A stretch of 64,000 nt of DNA, taken from the NCBI GenBank assembly GCA_023213315.1, contig JAKCPI010002492.1, positions 1 through 64,000 on the forward strand, given 5' to 3'. The position numbers and the translations under genes are program-made. The notes under the pieces were generated by a model. That model was not told the DNA's origin. It saw only the letters and a list, made by a program, of their open reading frames with translations, and did not search any database. Positions 51,051 through 61,239 of this stretch are shown in pieces (positions within the stretch are counted from its first letter, which is position 1; every line of letters begins with the position of its first letter). This DNA is from Euborellia annulipes (Eukaryota > Arthropoda > Insecta > Dermaptera > Anisolabididae).

Positions 51051-52110
51051 CGGCATTTGGCATCCAACGGCTTTCACCTGTACTTGCTCTTTTCCATTCA
51101 ATAACATCAACAGCAACTTCTCTTCAAATTAGATATTTATAATACATATAAATTTCAAATTTCAGCCCAATTAGAGGTCATTTAGACGTGCCACAAACGG
51201 CTTAAAGTTTAGAAAAATCGAAATTTTCAAGATTTTTTTGTTTCACCCCTAATACAATTTTGATATCCCGAATGAAAAACATATATGTAAAATATTCATA
51301 GTTCTGGCTTAAAAATCATTCATTCTAAAAATTGTTAATTGTCAACGAAATTATGAACAAAAACTCTCAAAAAAAAACACAAATATGAGATTCTAGAAAT
51401 ATTTTTTTTTTTTTTAAATAAGATTTAATAAAGTTAGTGCCCGTGACCCGATGCTCAGAGATGATTCATTAACTTCTCGTGAATAGGGTTCAATTTTTAA
51501 TTCAATTGAAGTCCATTTTTTTCGACCAGTGAGTGTACTTGTGTTTTTTCTTTGCTGACGTTTTTGTTCATAATTTCGTTGACAATTAACAGATTTTTAT
51601 GAATGAATGATTTTTAGAAAGCCAAGAACTATAGAATATTGTAAATATATGTTTTTTGCATTCAGGGATATCTAAAATTGTATTAGGGGTGACCAAAGCA
51701 AAAAAAATCTTGAAAATTTCGATTTTTCTAAATTTTAAGCCGTTTGCGGCACGTCTAAATGACCTCCGATTGGGCTGAAACTTAAAATTTATATGTATTC
51801 TATCTGCATATTTTTAAAGGGTGTCGCCTTAAAAATAATTTGAACATTCTAAATAAAAGCCGTTTTAGAGCACATTTACTATTAAAATCTATTTTGCCCT
51901 ATATCTCTAAAACTGTGCCTGATGGAAAAATTCTAACTACATATCTGAATGCAGGATGAAAAAATGCACTAGGTTCACTAATCAGATTTCTTGTGAAGAA
52001 AACCTTGTCGACTAGTGTTATTTTTAGATGCTCTTTAAAATGTATATTCTCATTTTGCCATTGAAATCTTTTGAAGGACACTTAACTCTTGTACTTCATA
52101 GGTAAGATAG

Positions 52111-52717
52111 GAGAATTGGTTAGCTCAAATTTAGGAAAGATTTGCAACTATGTTATCTATTTTTTTTTTATTATCAGTATTAAATGTATCTCTATATTTT
52201 TTAAATTTGATAGTCTTCTATCTCCTTTAAATTCGCTCGTAAATGTTTAATTAAACAAAAGTCTATTAAAAACAGCAGCAAAAAAAAAAAGAAAAAAATT
52301 TGAATATGTAATTTTGTCCTTTAGACAATCAAGGAAATGGCTTTTAATCAGTTTGGCCAATCAAAAGAGAGAGAGAGAGATTCTCATTCATTCATTTTAT
52401 TCATTTTTTTTTTTTTATAAAAGTCTCTTCTAGGTCTCAGTTTCCATTATAATTCAAACCACAGAGCAAACTGTCAAATGAGTTCTCGTTATCCAATTAT
52501 TGGAATTCGTAACCTCACACCTATCCATCTCTCTCTCTCTCTCTATTATTCTCTATTCAAATCCAAATGGATAGAGATATAATTATTTCATATTTTATTC
52601 ATATTAAAAAATAAATTTCTCTTGCATTGGTGTAAAAAAAAAATAAATAAAATAAGTTAAGAAAACATTTCCGTCTGTCTGTCTGTCACAGGCTGTTTGA
52701 CCAACTTTTTTTTTTTA
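52111..52717. other. no gene; simple repeats
   Basis: GA run 52369-52380, CT run 52531-52544, A/T runs, and TCTGTCTGTCTGTCACAG near 52675 that echoes the Q end. Confidence 0.45.
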
Positions 52718-53108
52718 AGGTGCGCGTCTCGGGGTGCTAATTTTGGGAGATTGCGGCCACAATTTTGAAGCTATAGACCTCAAATTTTTTTAAAATTAAA
52801 GCTATTTAAAATATCTACAACTTCTTGAAGCCCTTTTTTTGATTTTCGAAAAAATAAAAAATTTTTTTTAGATTAATCGCATTAAATAAAAGATATTTTT
52901 AAAAATCCGCTCTATATCTTATAGATAAATAAATTAGTAATCATTGTGTTAAAAAATAATTAATTTTTTAACCATAATTAGCTGGAACCTTTCAAATGAA
53001 ATGGAATAAATCCCTTGTTTTCCTATGGGAAAAACTAACATCATCTCTTGCCGCCTAGAGTAACTCGGTAGTGAATTGTCTTCTAACGGCTTTTCGAGAC
53101 GCGCACCT
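52718..53108. mobile_element. TIR element with AGGTGCGCGTCTCG ends
   Basis: Ends AGGTGCGCGTCTCG and CGAGACGCGCACCT, within TTA...TAA flanks, so a PIF-like three-base target is likely but the exact border is ambiguous. A fragment lies at 18119-18241. SINE-1 tail sequence (TTTAAGACTTTAAACGATAC) follows directly. Confidence 0.8.
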
Positions 53109-53139
53109 TAATTTAAGACTTTAAACGATACTCGTTATT

Positions 53140-53841
53140 TCATTGGCGTAACGTACGCCCCCGCAGCCCCCTCAATGCGGGGGGGGCGGACCTTGGGGGG
53201 CCCACGGGCCGGGCCGGGCTAAAAAACTGTATCTCCTCAGGGCTCCGGTAAAAAAGGAAAAATTAATGAAAATTTATCTTTGAAAGGGCCTGGGGCCCTC
53301 AGGGCTCGGGTAAAAATGGAAAAATTTAGATTAAAAAAAAAAAACTAATGAAATTTGTCTTTGAGAGAGCCCGGGTCCTCAGGGTTCAAGGATATACTGT
53401 ATTTTGAAAATATTTTTTGTAAGGCCTAATGTGGCCCGGTCGGGGATCCCGATAGGAATTTCAAATAAAAATAATTATATTTTTTTTTAATGGATAGGCC
53501 TAGAGAGGATATTAGGAAGAATCCATCGTTCTTCATATTCTCAAATGGAGACCTAGGTTGAGGCGAAAGGGGGTCTCACCCCCCCCCCGCTCAGGCGCAT
53601 CAAGCCTTTAGCGTCCTAGGGCATCTAAGATATAGCCCAGAGACGGTGATTTTATCATATGCTTTCAAAGAGCTCATTGAATACTTAAGGAATTGTCTAT
53701 TCGTAGAGTCTCGGAATTCCTTCTAAGCATTTCACTCTTTTATTTTGATTTTGATGGATATACATTAGGGTGTCCCTTATTTTTCGGTTTTTATTTTTTT
53801 TTTTTAGTTATACCCTCTAATTTTTTTACTTATATTATAAA
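53140..53841. repeat. GC-rich stretch with a short tandem repeat
   Basis: 53225-53400 holds about three units of roughly 65 bases (CCTCAGGGCTCCGGTAAAAA, CCTCAGGGCTCGGGTAAAAA, CCTCAGGGTTCAAGG). Starts with CATTGGCGTAACGTACGCCC, hAT-like. CGGGGATCCCGATAGGAATT at 53441 recurs at 63490. Confidence 0.5.
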
Positions 53842-54492
53842 TAGGGCTCGGATTTCGCCCTATTTGCTTTTTTAATTTATGGCTTAAAATTTAGGCCAAT
53901 ATGATATGTATACGTTTCATGAAATTCTGAATAAAATAAGAGGCCCTTGTTAGTGCCTATAATGCCTATTTTGGCCGATTCTGGGTTTTGGTGCCTATTT
54001 CATCTATAAATGCCTTTTTTAGTGCCTATTTTAAATTCAAATAGCCAATTTCAATTTTTTACGAGCTAAATTTAAATTTTTTTTAATTATCAAGAAAATA
54101 TTTCAAGGGGGAGGGGTAAAGTAGGTAATTACCCCCCCCCGCCCGAGATTTAAAAAAATACTTTTTTTCGAAAAAAAAAATTATTTTTAATGTAAAATTT
54201 TAAAAATTAGTACTTAAAAATTTGATTTGTATTTATATTCTGGCAAACAAGTACAGAATGCGCCTTTAAATTACCGAAATTAAGAAAAAATTGTGTGCTG
54301 TGCGACCAGTCACACCAGATTACAAAAATAAGACATCAATTTTTAAAATTTTTTTATATTATTTCTTAAATAATGCCTTTTAAGTGCCTATTTTTACAAT
54401 AAATGCCTTTTTAAGTGCCTATTTTAATAATTTTTAGTGCTTAGTTGCCTGCCTATTTTAAAGATTTTCAGTGCCTATAAATCCGAGCCCTA
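53842..54492. mobile_element. hAT-type element, 8-base target duplication
   Basis: Ends TAGGGCTCGGATTT and AAATCCGAGCCCTA, flanked by ATTATAAA at 53834-53841 and 54493-54500. AGTGCCTATTTT-like motifs repeat near both ends, as transposase-binding repeats do in hAT elements. A family A hairpin piece (ATTGTGTGCTGTGCGACCAG) sits inside at 54262-54321. Confidence 0.93.
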
Positions 54493-54500
54493 ATTATAAA

Positions 54501-55440
54501 ACACCCGTAAATGAAATTTGAGCCCATTCGGAGTTCATTTACCCGCCCCGACCGTCTTGGGCGGGATTTTGAATTTTTTTTTTTTTTTTTTGCGTATACG
54601 TTCTCATTTTGTTTATTATATTAAAAAATACCCACAAACTTTTGGTTGGTTCCACGAAAAATAAAATTTTTCGTAGAAAAATTTTTGAGAACAGCCCCCC
54701 CCCACCCCGAAAAGAATTTCTATATACGCCCCTTGTGCTGTGCGACGAGTCACACCAGATTACCCCCCCCCCCGAGAAACACCTCTGGATCCGCCCTTGA
54801 TATGAATATCAATCAAACAAATTTTGAATTGTGGAGTATTAAAAAAAAAAAAAAAACGACACTTGGATACCTCTCCGAGGAGAGCGCACCAAGCGTAGGG
54901 AATTGGAACTAGTTAGTTGTATGATTTGATTCTCTTATCCTAGTGACAATCAAGTGGACAAATAAAAAATCTATTAATAGAAGGTTGTTAAAATCATTTA
55001 ATGCATTTATATAGGCCTAATAAAAAAAAAATAAGAAAAAGATTTATCTAATATAAATTTACATGGTAGAAAATGTTTAATATTTGAGGATACACAATTC
55101 TACAAGAGAATAGAGAGAGTGGGACTTAATTAAACTAAATACCTTTAAATAATTAATCCTGGGTCAACCCATTGGGAGTCTAGGGCGAAGAAGATGACGA
55201 TCATTAATCCTAATCCATAATCCAAGAGCACTAATTAAAACACTGATAAACACTGATTATCACAAAATAAAAAAAATAAACTTTTTTTTTTTTAATAAAA
55301 ACGCGAAAGAGTTGTAATAGCACCGCGAGGCAAAAGCCTACTGACGCGTCTAGAGAAAGTAAAAAAGGAGGGAATTGAAAGAGGGCGGAGGAGGAGGGGG
55401 AGGGAGGGAGGGAGGAGTAGAGGGGATAGCGGGGAGAATG
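54501..55440. other. no gene; family A scrap and C runs
   Basis: CTGTGCGACGAGTCACACCA at 54738 is a family A hairpin piece between C-rich hAT-like phrases. GA-rich run at 55380-55420. Confidence 0.45.
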
Positions 55441-55795
55441 AAACCTGGTGTGCACGGCACACAACTTTATTTTAATTTCAATAAATGAAAGTTGTGTTCT
55501 GTGCTTATCACACCGGATTTATTGTGTGCAACATTTAGTTAGCAGCGGTAATATATTGGAATTAAAAATAAAAATTTATATAAATATAGAAAAATAATTA
55601 TATTTTGTTACAATGATTTCTCTTATCTTTCCTATAAGGTACAAGAGTAAAATGTGCAACAAACAATTTTGATGACAAAATGAGAATATACATTTTAAAG
55701 AACATCTAAAAAATTAATTATCTAAAAATTAATATTTATATTTTGTTACCATGGGAACCATTTCTCATATCTCTATGAACCTATATATGAATTAT
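55441..55795 (-). repeat. family A copy, 3' half
   Basis: Hairpin ACCTGGTGTGCACGGCACAC to CTTATCACACCGGATTTATT, then inverted AAATATAGAAAAATAATTAT, GACAAAATGAGAATATACAT, AAAGAACATCTAAAAAATTA. Confidence 0.8.
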
Positions 55796-55826
55796 ATAGA
55801 GAAAGTATTGCATGCTCAGGGGCCCG

Positions 55827-55998
55827 CGATAACCGTTATATTAATAATTATATATATATTTGTGGTCCAGGCATTTCTATTTAAGCCATTTGGTATCCAA
55901 ATGCCTTAAATAAAATCATCGGACTGCCTGGGATCCGAACCCGCGACGTTCGGTATAGAAGGTAGGCACGCTACCATCTACTCCAAGCCCCGTGGGCT
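55827..55998 (-). mobile_element. SINE-1 copy, tail-truncated
   Basis: Head GCCCACGGGGCTTGGAGTAG, box B GGGTTCGGATCCC, hairpin core, to CGATAACCGTTATATTAATA; the GTGTGAATG tail is missing. Confidence 0.8.
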
Positions 55999-56039
55999 TT
56001 CAATGGTTTTAATAATACAAGTTATTTTTTTATCAAATC

Positions 56040-56379
56040 CGGAATTAAAATATAATAAGTTATTATTACTCCCATTATCTGTCCTTCGAGGATTCCCTCT
56101 TTCTCATGTAACGACTATGGATACAAATATAAATCCTGAGACCGCCTTTTAATTTATTTGTCGGCCCCGGGCTTGGCGTAGTTGTTAGCGCCCCTGCTTT
56201 GTGTACCAAGGATCGGGGGTTCGGCAGTCCGATGATTTTATTTAAGCCATTTGGATAAAGACCCCAAATATATATAATTATTAATATAACGGTTATCGTC
56301 AGTCTTAAATGGCCTAAGTTGCCGAGAAGACTGTGTGAATGTGTGTGTGTGAGTGTGAGTGTGAATGAGAAAAAAAAAG
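56040..56379 (+). mobile_element. SINE-1 copy with conserved upstream extension
   Basis: 56040-56162 matches (in the same relation to the head) the extension of 23937-24125: TGTCCTTCGAGGATTC, CATGTAACGACTATGGAT, AATCCTGAGACCGCC, AATTTATTTGTCGGCC. Then the SINE head GGGCTTGGCGTAGTTG, box B GGGTTCGGCAGTCC with a small deletion, and the tail GAGTGTGAATGAGAAAA. Confidence 0.8.
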
Positions 56380-56384
56380 AAATT

Positions 56385-56515
56385 CTAATATATCGGTGGA
56401 AACTAAATATATGTCGACACAAAAAATCTAGTGGGACAAGCACAGAATACAACTTTCGATTACCGAAGCTAAGAGAAAGTTGTGTGGTATGCGCCAGTCA
56501 CACCAGATTTTTTTA
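56385..56515 (+). repeat. family A terminal hairpin
   Basis: ATCGGTGGAAACTAAATATA, AAAAATCTAGTGGGACAAGC to GCGCCAGTCACACCAGATTT. Directly follows the SINE tail. Confidence 0.85.
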
Positions 56516-57000
56516 TTTAAAAAAATAAAAAAAAAAACACTCCTTTAGCTCTTTAGCAGTCAAGTTCAAAATATTCTACTAGTTGGATTAAAGAGTAGGA
56601 CAAAATGACGGCTTAAAAAAAAAAAAAAATCTCCAAGTGGTTATAAAATTCTGCTTTTATTTTCTCTATTAAATTAATATTAATAAAAAAGGGAATGTTT
56701 GTTTAAGAGGAGGGAAATAACATCATTTGGTTGACGTTTTTTTTGAGATAAAAGGGCAAAAAATTCAGAGAGATATTTGAATGAAAGTTCTTTTTTTTTT
56801 TGTTTTATACTCACAAGTACTGTACATGTGAAAAGCAAATTCGCTAGGAGAGCAGAGGTAATACGTAGATGAAAAGGATTTTTACCTGAAACACACAGAA
56901 AAAAAAACAGAATTAATGAAATGTGATTAAAGGAAATAAACGTTTGGGGTGATTTGTCAGTCAGAGGTGACCAAGAACAAGAACAACGTAAAGATCTATT
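56516..57000. other. AT-rich stretch, no gene
   Basis: Homopolymer runs only. Confidence 0.45.
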
Positions 57001-57086
57001 CTCTAAGCAAAAATGTTAACTGTTAACAACTGAAATCAGCGTTAATTCATTTTAACACCTCCTTGCTATTCTGTAAGCAAAAACTT
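57001..57086. repeat. repeat R fragment
   Basis: GATCTATTCTCTAAGCAAAAA and CTTGCTATTCTGTAAGCAAA match 4770-4800. Confidence 0.6.
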
Positions 57087-57130
57087 GCTCGACGTTTCGG
57101 ACGCCAATCGCGTCCTTCCTCGGGACCAAA
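57087..57130 (-). ncRNA. hammerhead-like ribozyme motif 10
   Basis: Minus strand: GGTC, CCGAGGA (second base C in place of T), A, stem II GGACGC/GCGTCC, GAAA, C-G, TC, GAGC. Confidence 0.52.
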
Positions 57131-57236
57131 GATTGTTAAAAAGCACACATAAAGTACAGAGAGCTTTTCTTTGTCAATATTGTCCAAATATTTTATATAT
57201 GCCACAACAAAATCTATGTGTGCTTTTATAACAATC

Positions 57237-57283
57237 TTTGGTCCCGAAGAAGGACGCGATTGGCGTCCGAAACGTCGACCAAA
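57237..57283 (+). ncRNA. hammerhead-like ribozyme motif 11
   Basis: TTTGGTC (57237-57243), CCGAAGA, A, stem II GGACGC/GCGTCC (six perfect pairs), GAAA, C-G, TC (cut after C57276), GACCAAA. The second box base is C, which should impair cleavage. Confidence 0.58.
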
Positions 57284-57366
57284 AGAAAATAAAATAGTTT
57301 TTTATTCTCCTGGCTGCAAATCTACCTTCCTTATAGATTAATAACAGCCATTTTACACTTGTATTT

Positions 57367-59088
57367 TCTCGTATAGAGAAAAAAATTCGACTTCGAGATT
57401 TTGATGTTTCTCCACGTTTTAGACCTCCCTGAGTCCAAAAATATCATTTTGGGCATTATGTCTGTGTGTGTGTGTGTGAACACGGTTGCTTAAAAACGAA
57501 AGAAGCTAGATGGATGAAATTTGGTATATGCTCCTTACACTAAAATTGCAGATTTCTATCAACTTTTGGAGTAAATACGTCACTTGGAAGTAGTACTTTA
57601 CTTAAAAGTTTTTTCAAAAATTTTGAAATTTTCAATTTTTTTGTTATATTATGATAAAATACTCTATTTTAAAAAGTTTTTATTCTTTGATATTTTTACG
57701 AAAACTGAATAGTTTTTGAAATAATCAACGAAGAAAACGACATTTTTCGTAAATTTTGGAAAGAAAAATAAAAAAAAAAATCATACAGGTGTCATTAAAA
57801 AACATGTAAATATAAACAAATGAATTTGTATAATATTATTTTCGCACTCTCTAAGGAAAAATAATAAAAATTGTTATATAATTACATTTTTCTTTATTTT
57901 TTTCTTTAGGGACTCGAATTGAATAAAGACAGAGAGCCTTGCAAGCAAAAGGCACCGCCGGCAAGTGCTGCGCCTCTGGTGTCAATTCTATAAACCCTTT
58001 TGTTAAAATGAAATTCATCTTTAATTAATTCAAACAAATTTCATAAAATTAGTATAAATATCACGGAGGGGACAACCTAAAGGGGGGGGGGGAGGGGTCC
58101 TAAAAGGCGTCCCCCTCCTCGAAAAAAGCAAAAATTCAAATATTGTGGAGCCCTAAATGCCATTGGAGTAGAAAGAGAGCGAAGGTAATGAGAGCGAGTG
58201 AGATGGAGAGAGTCGCTTAAAGATGCTGAGTCTCCGTCCTGGGTGCACATGAACCGGATTGCAAACAATGCGCGTGACGTCATCTTTTCTCAGAACCCAT
58301 TAAAGACATAAATAAAAAAAAGTAATAAAATTATTTGTTTTTTTTTTTTTTTTTTTATATTCATCAAATTAGAAGAAAAAAACAAATTAAATAATTTCAA
58401 AAAAATGAATATGAAAAAATTATTTTAATAAAGGAAATAAATATATTCGAACTTTTGATTGATTATTGAGGTGGGATTTATTTATTTTTCTTCCTGAGAC
58501 GGGTGTTAAAGTTAATTGTATTTTCAATTTATATTTCGGCCTCTAAGATCATTTGACTTTTGGGAAATTAAATAAAATGGCTTCCAGCAGGTGAGAGACT
58601 CAACACTCAGCGGGTCACCTATCCACGGTCCAGCAGTTCTTAGCCTTGCTTAACCCGAATTTTCTCAATTTTTTTCTGCCTTTTCTCAGAAGCTAATCAA
58701 TTTAAAAAAGCTATTTTTTTTTATACTCAACAAATTAATAAAAAAAATATCAAACAATTAAAAAATTATTTTAATAACTACCTTTGATAACTGAAAATCT
58801 ATTCAGTTTTTGAAAAAATGTCAAAGAATAAAAACTTTTTAAAATAGAGTAATTTATCACAATATGATAAAAAAATTGAAAATTTCGAAATTTCTGAAAA
58901 AACTTTTTAAGTAAAGTACTACTTCCAAGTGACGTATTTACTCCAAAAGTTGATAGAAATCTACAATTTTAGTGTAAGGAGCATATACCAACTTTCATCC
59001 ATCTAGCTGCTTTGGTTTTTAAGCAATCGTGTTCACACACACACACACACCCAAACGTATTCCAAAAGAATATACGAGAAAGTCTCGG
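57367..59088. mobile_element. large foldback element related to family A
   Basis: Left arm 57367-57730 and right arm 58785-59088 mirror each other: GTAAATACGTCACTTGGAAG with CTTCCAAGTGACGTATTTAC and GAAGTAGTACTTTACTT with AAGTAAAGTACTACTTC. The left arm starts TCTCGTATAGAGAAAAAAATTCG and includes GAGATTTTGATG, CTCCACGTTTTAGAC and a TGTG run, the family A layout. The 1 kb middle is unique and codes for nothing obvious. Confidence 0.75.
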
Positions 59089-59109
59089 GGAAGTCATTCC
59101 CCATATTTT

Positions 59110-59290
59110 TTATCAAAAATTAAGGTTATGATTTTGACAACTTTGAGATAAAAGCAACATGTTAATGTTGCTATTAAAATTTGGATTATAGAATGACATT
59201 TTTTTAAGATGGTGTAATTAATTTACTTTTTAACACCAAATTTATGATGTAAAATTTTAACTTCTGTTTATAGAGAATAGACCTGACTAG
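59110..59290 (+). repeat. repeat R fragment
   Basis: AAGGTTATGATTTTGACAAC, AAAAGCAACATGTTAATGTT and TATAGAGAATAGACCTGAC match 4912-5086. Confidence 0.65.
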
Positions 59291-59345
59291 GTGATATGTT
59301 TTAAATTTGATAAATAGTTAATTTTGTGAAAATCAAAATAAAAAA

Positions 59346-59580
59346 AGCCCTCGGGGGTTGGTGTAGAGGTTAGCGTGCTAACCTCGTATACCAAACGTCG
59401 CGGGTTCGGACCCCAGGCAGTCCGATGATTTTATTTAAGCCAATTGGATACCAAATGACTTAAATAAGAATGCCTGGACCCCATATATGTATATTAATTA
59501 AAACGGACAGGGTGAATGTTTGTATGGTGGTTGAAGCTGTGTGAATGAAAAAAAAAGTGTGAGTGTTAAAAAAAAAAATA
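59346..59580 (+). mobile_element. SINE-1 copy
   Basis: Head GCCCTCGGGGGTTGGTGTAG, box B GGGTTCGGACCCC, hairpin core, shortened tail (GGGTGAATGTTTGTATGG, GTGTGAATGAAAAAAAAAG) and AAAT-repeat end. Confidence 0.87.
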
Positions 59581-60141
59581 AATAAATAAATAAAATGCAT
59601 CAGTAAAGTACTAGTATATTTTAACCGATTTTGTTGAAATTCCTCGAGACACTTGCGACATAGGTACTTGGATTAAGTATAAAATTGGGAGTTGTTTTGT
59701 TTGTGATTTATTCCTTTAACGAGCATCACTCAGAAAACATTTTGTATTACCTTTTCTTATAAGAATGTGATTTAGATGAATGTTTTTATTTATATGAGTG
59801 TTTTTTTATATATAGGTATAGGGAAGACCGGGGCAGGTCGGCCCAGTCGCGATATTTCGCAGAATAATTGGACGATTGTGTTACGGATCAGAATGAAAGT
59901 TAATAGCACTGTCACCCTACTTCTGCCAATACAACTATAGCGAACGGAGTAAACTCGCATGAGTTAGAATCATTTATTCGTTTTTTGCACCTTGGAGTAA
60001 ATTACGTAGTTGAATAAAATTGTTTTATCTACTTTTTGGTTACTTCGAAGATAATGAGTGAACACTACGTTTAATGGTAACCTGTTTTTTATATTAATGT
60101 TATTTATATGTCCTCCTTTATGTTGGAAGGCGGGCCGCCGG

Positions 60142-60177
<36 letters not shown>

Positions 60178-60178
60178 T
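59581..60178. other. no gene; MITE-like phrase and 32-A run
   Basis: GGGAAGACCGGGGCAGGTCG at 59821 resembles GGGGAAACCGGGGACAAGTG at 63911, possibly a shared terminus. A run of A lies at 60142-60172. Confidence 0.4.
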
Positions 60179-60440
60179 GCCCTCCGGGTTTGGTGTAGAG
60201 GTTAGGGTGCTAGCCTCGTATACCAAACGTCGCGGGTTCGGACCTTAGGCAGTCCGATGATTTTATTTAAGCCATTTGGATACCAAATGGCTTAAATAAA
60301 ATGCCTGGACCCCTAATATATGTATATTAATTAATAACGGTTATCGTAATTGTCTTATATGGCCTGAGCTGCCGAAAAGACAGTGTGAATGTGAGTGTGA
60401 GTGTGAATGAGAAAAAAGTGTGAGTGTTTTAAAAAAAAAA
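60179..60440 (+). mobile_element. SINE-1 copy
   Basis: Head GCCCTCCGGGTTTGGTGTAG, box B GGGTTCGGACCTT, hairpin core, tail GAGTGTGAGTGTGAATGAG and A run. Nearly identical to the dimer unit at 7274. Confidence 0.88.
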
Positions 60441-60596
60441 TGTCCCCTTTATGTTGGCAATGGCACTGCCGCGGAAATAAATTAAAAAAAAAAAACATTT
60501 CCTGATATTTCACTTGAAATTTATTGATTTTATTGTGAAATTGAATTAAATTCAATCTAAAAAGTAAATCCTCTCTTTAAATGGCAATTTTAAGAA

Positions 60597-60955
60597 AAGC
60601 TTCGCCCCCGCTGGACCCCCCTCGCCTTTTGTTAATTATGAAAAAAAAAAAATATTACTATTCCAATCCAGAGGCTGCTTGAGGATTTGTTTACATTCAT
60701 AGAATACACAAATGCAATGAATACATAAATATTTCTCTATACATTTCCTATGGGAGAAATCGTAACTTTAGGAATTAGTAACTCACAAAGTTATAGTCTA
60801 GGAATTTCGGGATGAAAATAATTTTCCTGTAATCCCTAGAAGGTTCACTTTAGGCTTAAAAAATTTCGTTTCAAAATTCAAATGGGAAGTTGCCTAAATA
60901 GAGCGTTTCGAGACAGACGGACGGACATTATGGAATTATATATATAGATAGGCGG
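60597..60955 (+). repeat. family Q copy without inserts
   Basis: GCTTCGCCCCCGCTGGACCC, CCTCGCCTTTTGTTAATTAT, TATTCCAATCCAGAGGC, GGATTTGTTTACATTCATAG, CATTTCCTATGGGAGAAATC, ATTTCCTGTAATCCCTAG-like block, GACAGACGGACGGACATTAT. Useful as reference for the interrupted copies. Confidence 0.8.
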
Positions 60956-61055
60956 AAACTAAACACAAAAAATCTGGTGTGATAAGCACAGAACACAACT
61001 TTCGATTACCGAGAAAGTTGTGTGCTGAGCGACCACCAGTCACACCATATTATAG
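60956..61055 (+). repeat. family A terminal hairpin
   Basis: GGCGGAAACTAAACACAAAA, ATCTGGTGTGATAAGCACAG to ACCAGTCACACCATATTATA. Confidence 0.8.
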
Positions 61056-61239
61056 AGGTGACATCATTACTTCCCACCCTAGCTACGCCACTGCCCATCA
61101 ACCCATCAAAAATTCAAATACAACGAATCTTGTCCTGTTTCAAATAGATTTACATTTATTTTATTTATTTTTTTTTGACCGTTCTTCTATCGCTAAATCT
61201 ATTCAAGTATTCTATAGACAGTACAGAGAGATAGAATTT

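Larger units (their letters stand above)
49864..51105 (+). mobile_element. Penelope-like insert with tandem repeats and one ribozyme-like motif
   Basis: GGAATGGAAAAGAGCAAGTA and CAGGTG at the left is mirrored by CACCTGTACTTGCTCTTTTC and CATTC at 51077-51101. Inside are tandem 336-base units and, close to the right end, a hammerhead-like motif. It interrupts B between GAAGATAT and AATACATATAAATTT. Confidence 0.65.
49382..52017. mobile_element. element B copy 2, TTA target duplication, with nested inserts
   Basis: Ends CACTAGTACACTAGTCGAC and GTCGACTAGTG, flanked by TTA (49379-49381, 52018-52020). Removing it rebuilds CAATTATTTTTAGATGC, the family A sequence of other copies. Long inverted repeat arms as in 8286-9471, interrupted by a small TIR element (49481-49712) and a Penelope-like insert (about 49864-51105). 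Confidence 0.9.
49150..52110 (+). repeat. family A copy split by element B
   Basis: 49150-49381 carries GAATTGAGCTACGAAGTTGA, ATGTACTTTTTCAG and GAAAAATCAATTA; the copy resumes at 52018 with TTATTTTTAGATGCTCTTT, TGTATATTCTCATTTTGCCA and TTGTACTTCATAGG. The 5' and 3' ends are missing. Confidence 0.85.
57087..57285. mobile_element. Penelope-like palindrome with two ribozyme-like motifs
   Basis: GACGTTTCGGACGCCAATCG mirrors CGATTGGCGTCCGAAACGTC; CCAAAGATTGTTAAAAAGCA mirrors TGCTTTTATAACAATCTTTGG. Inserted within repeat R. Confidence 0.75.
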
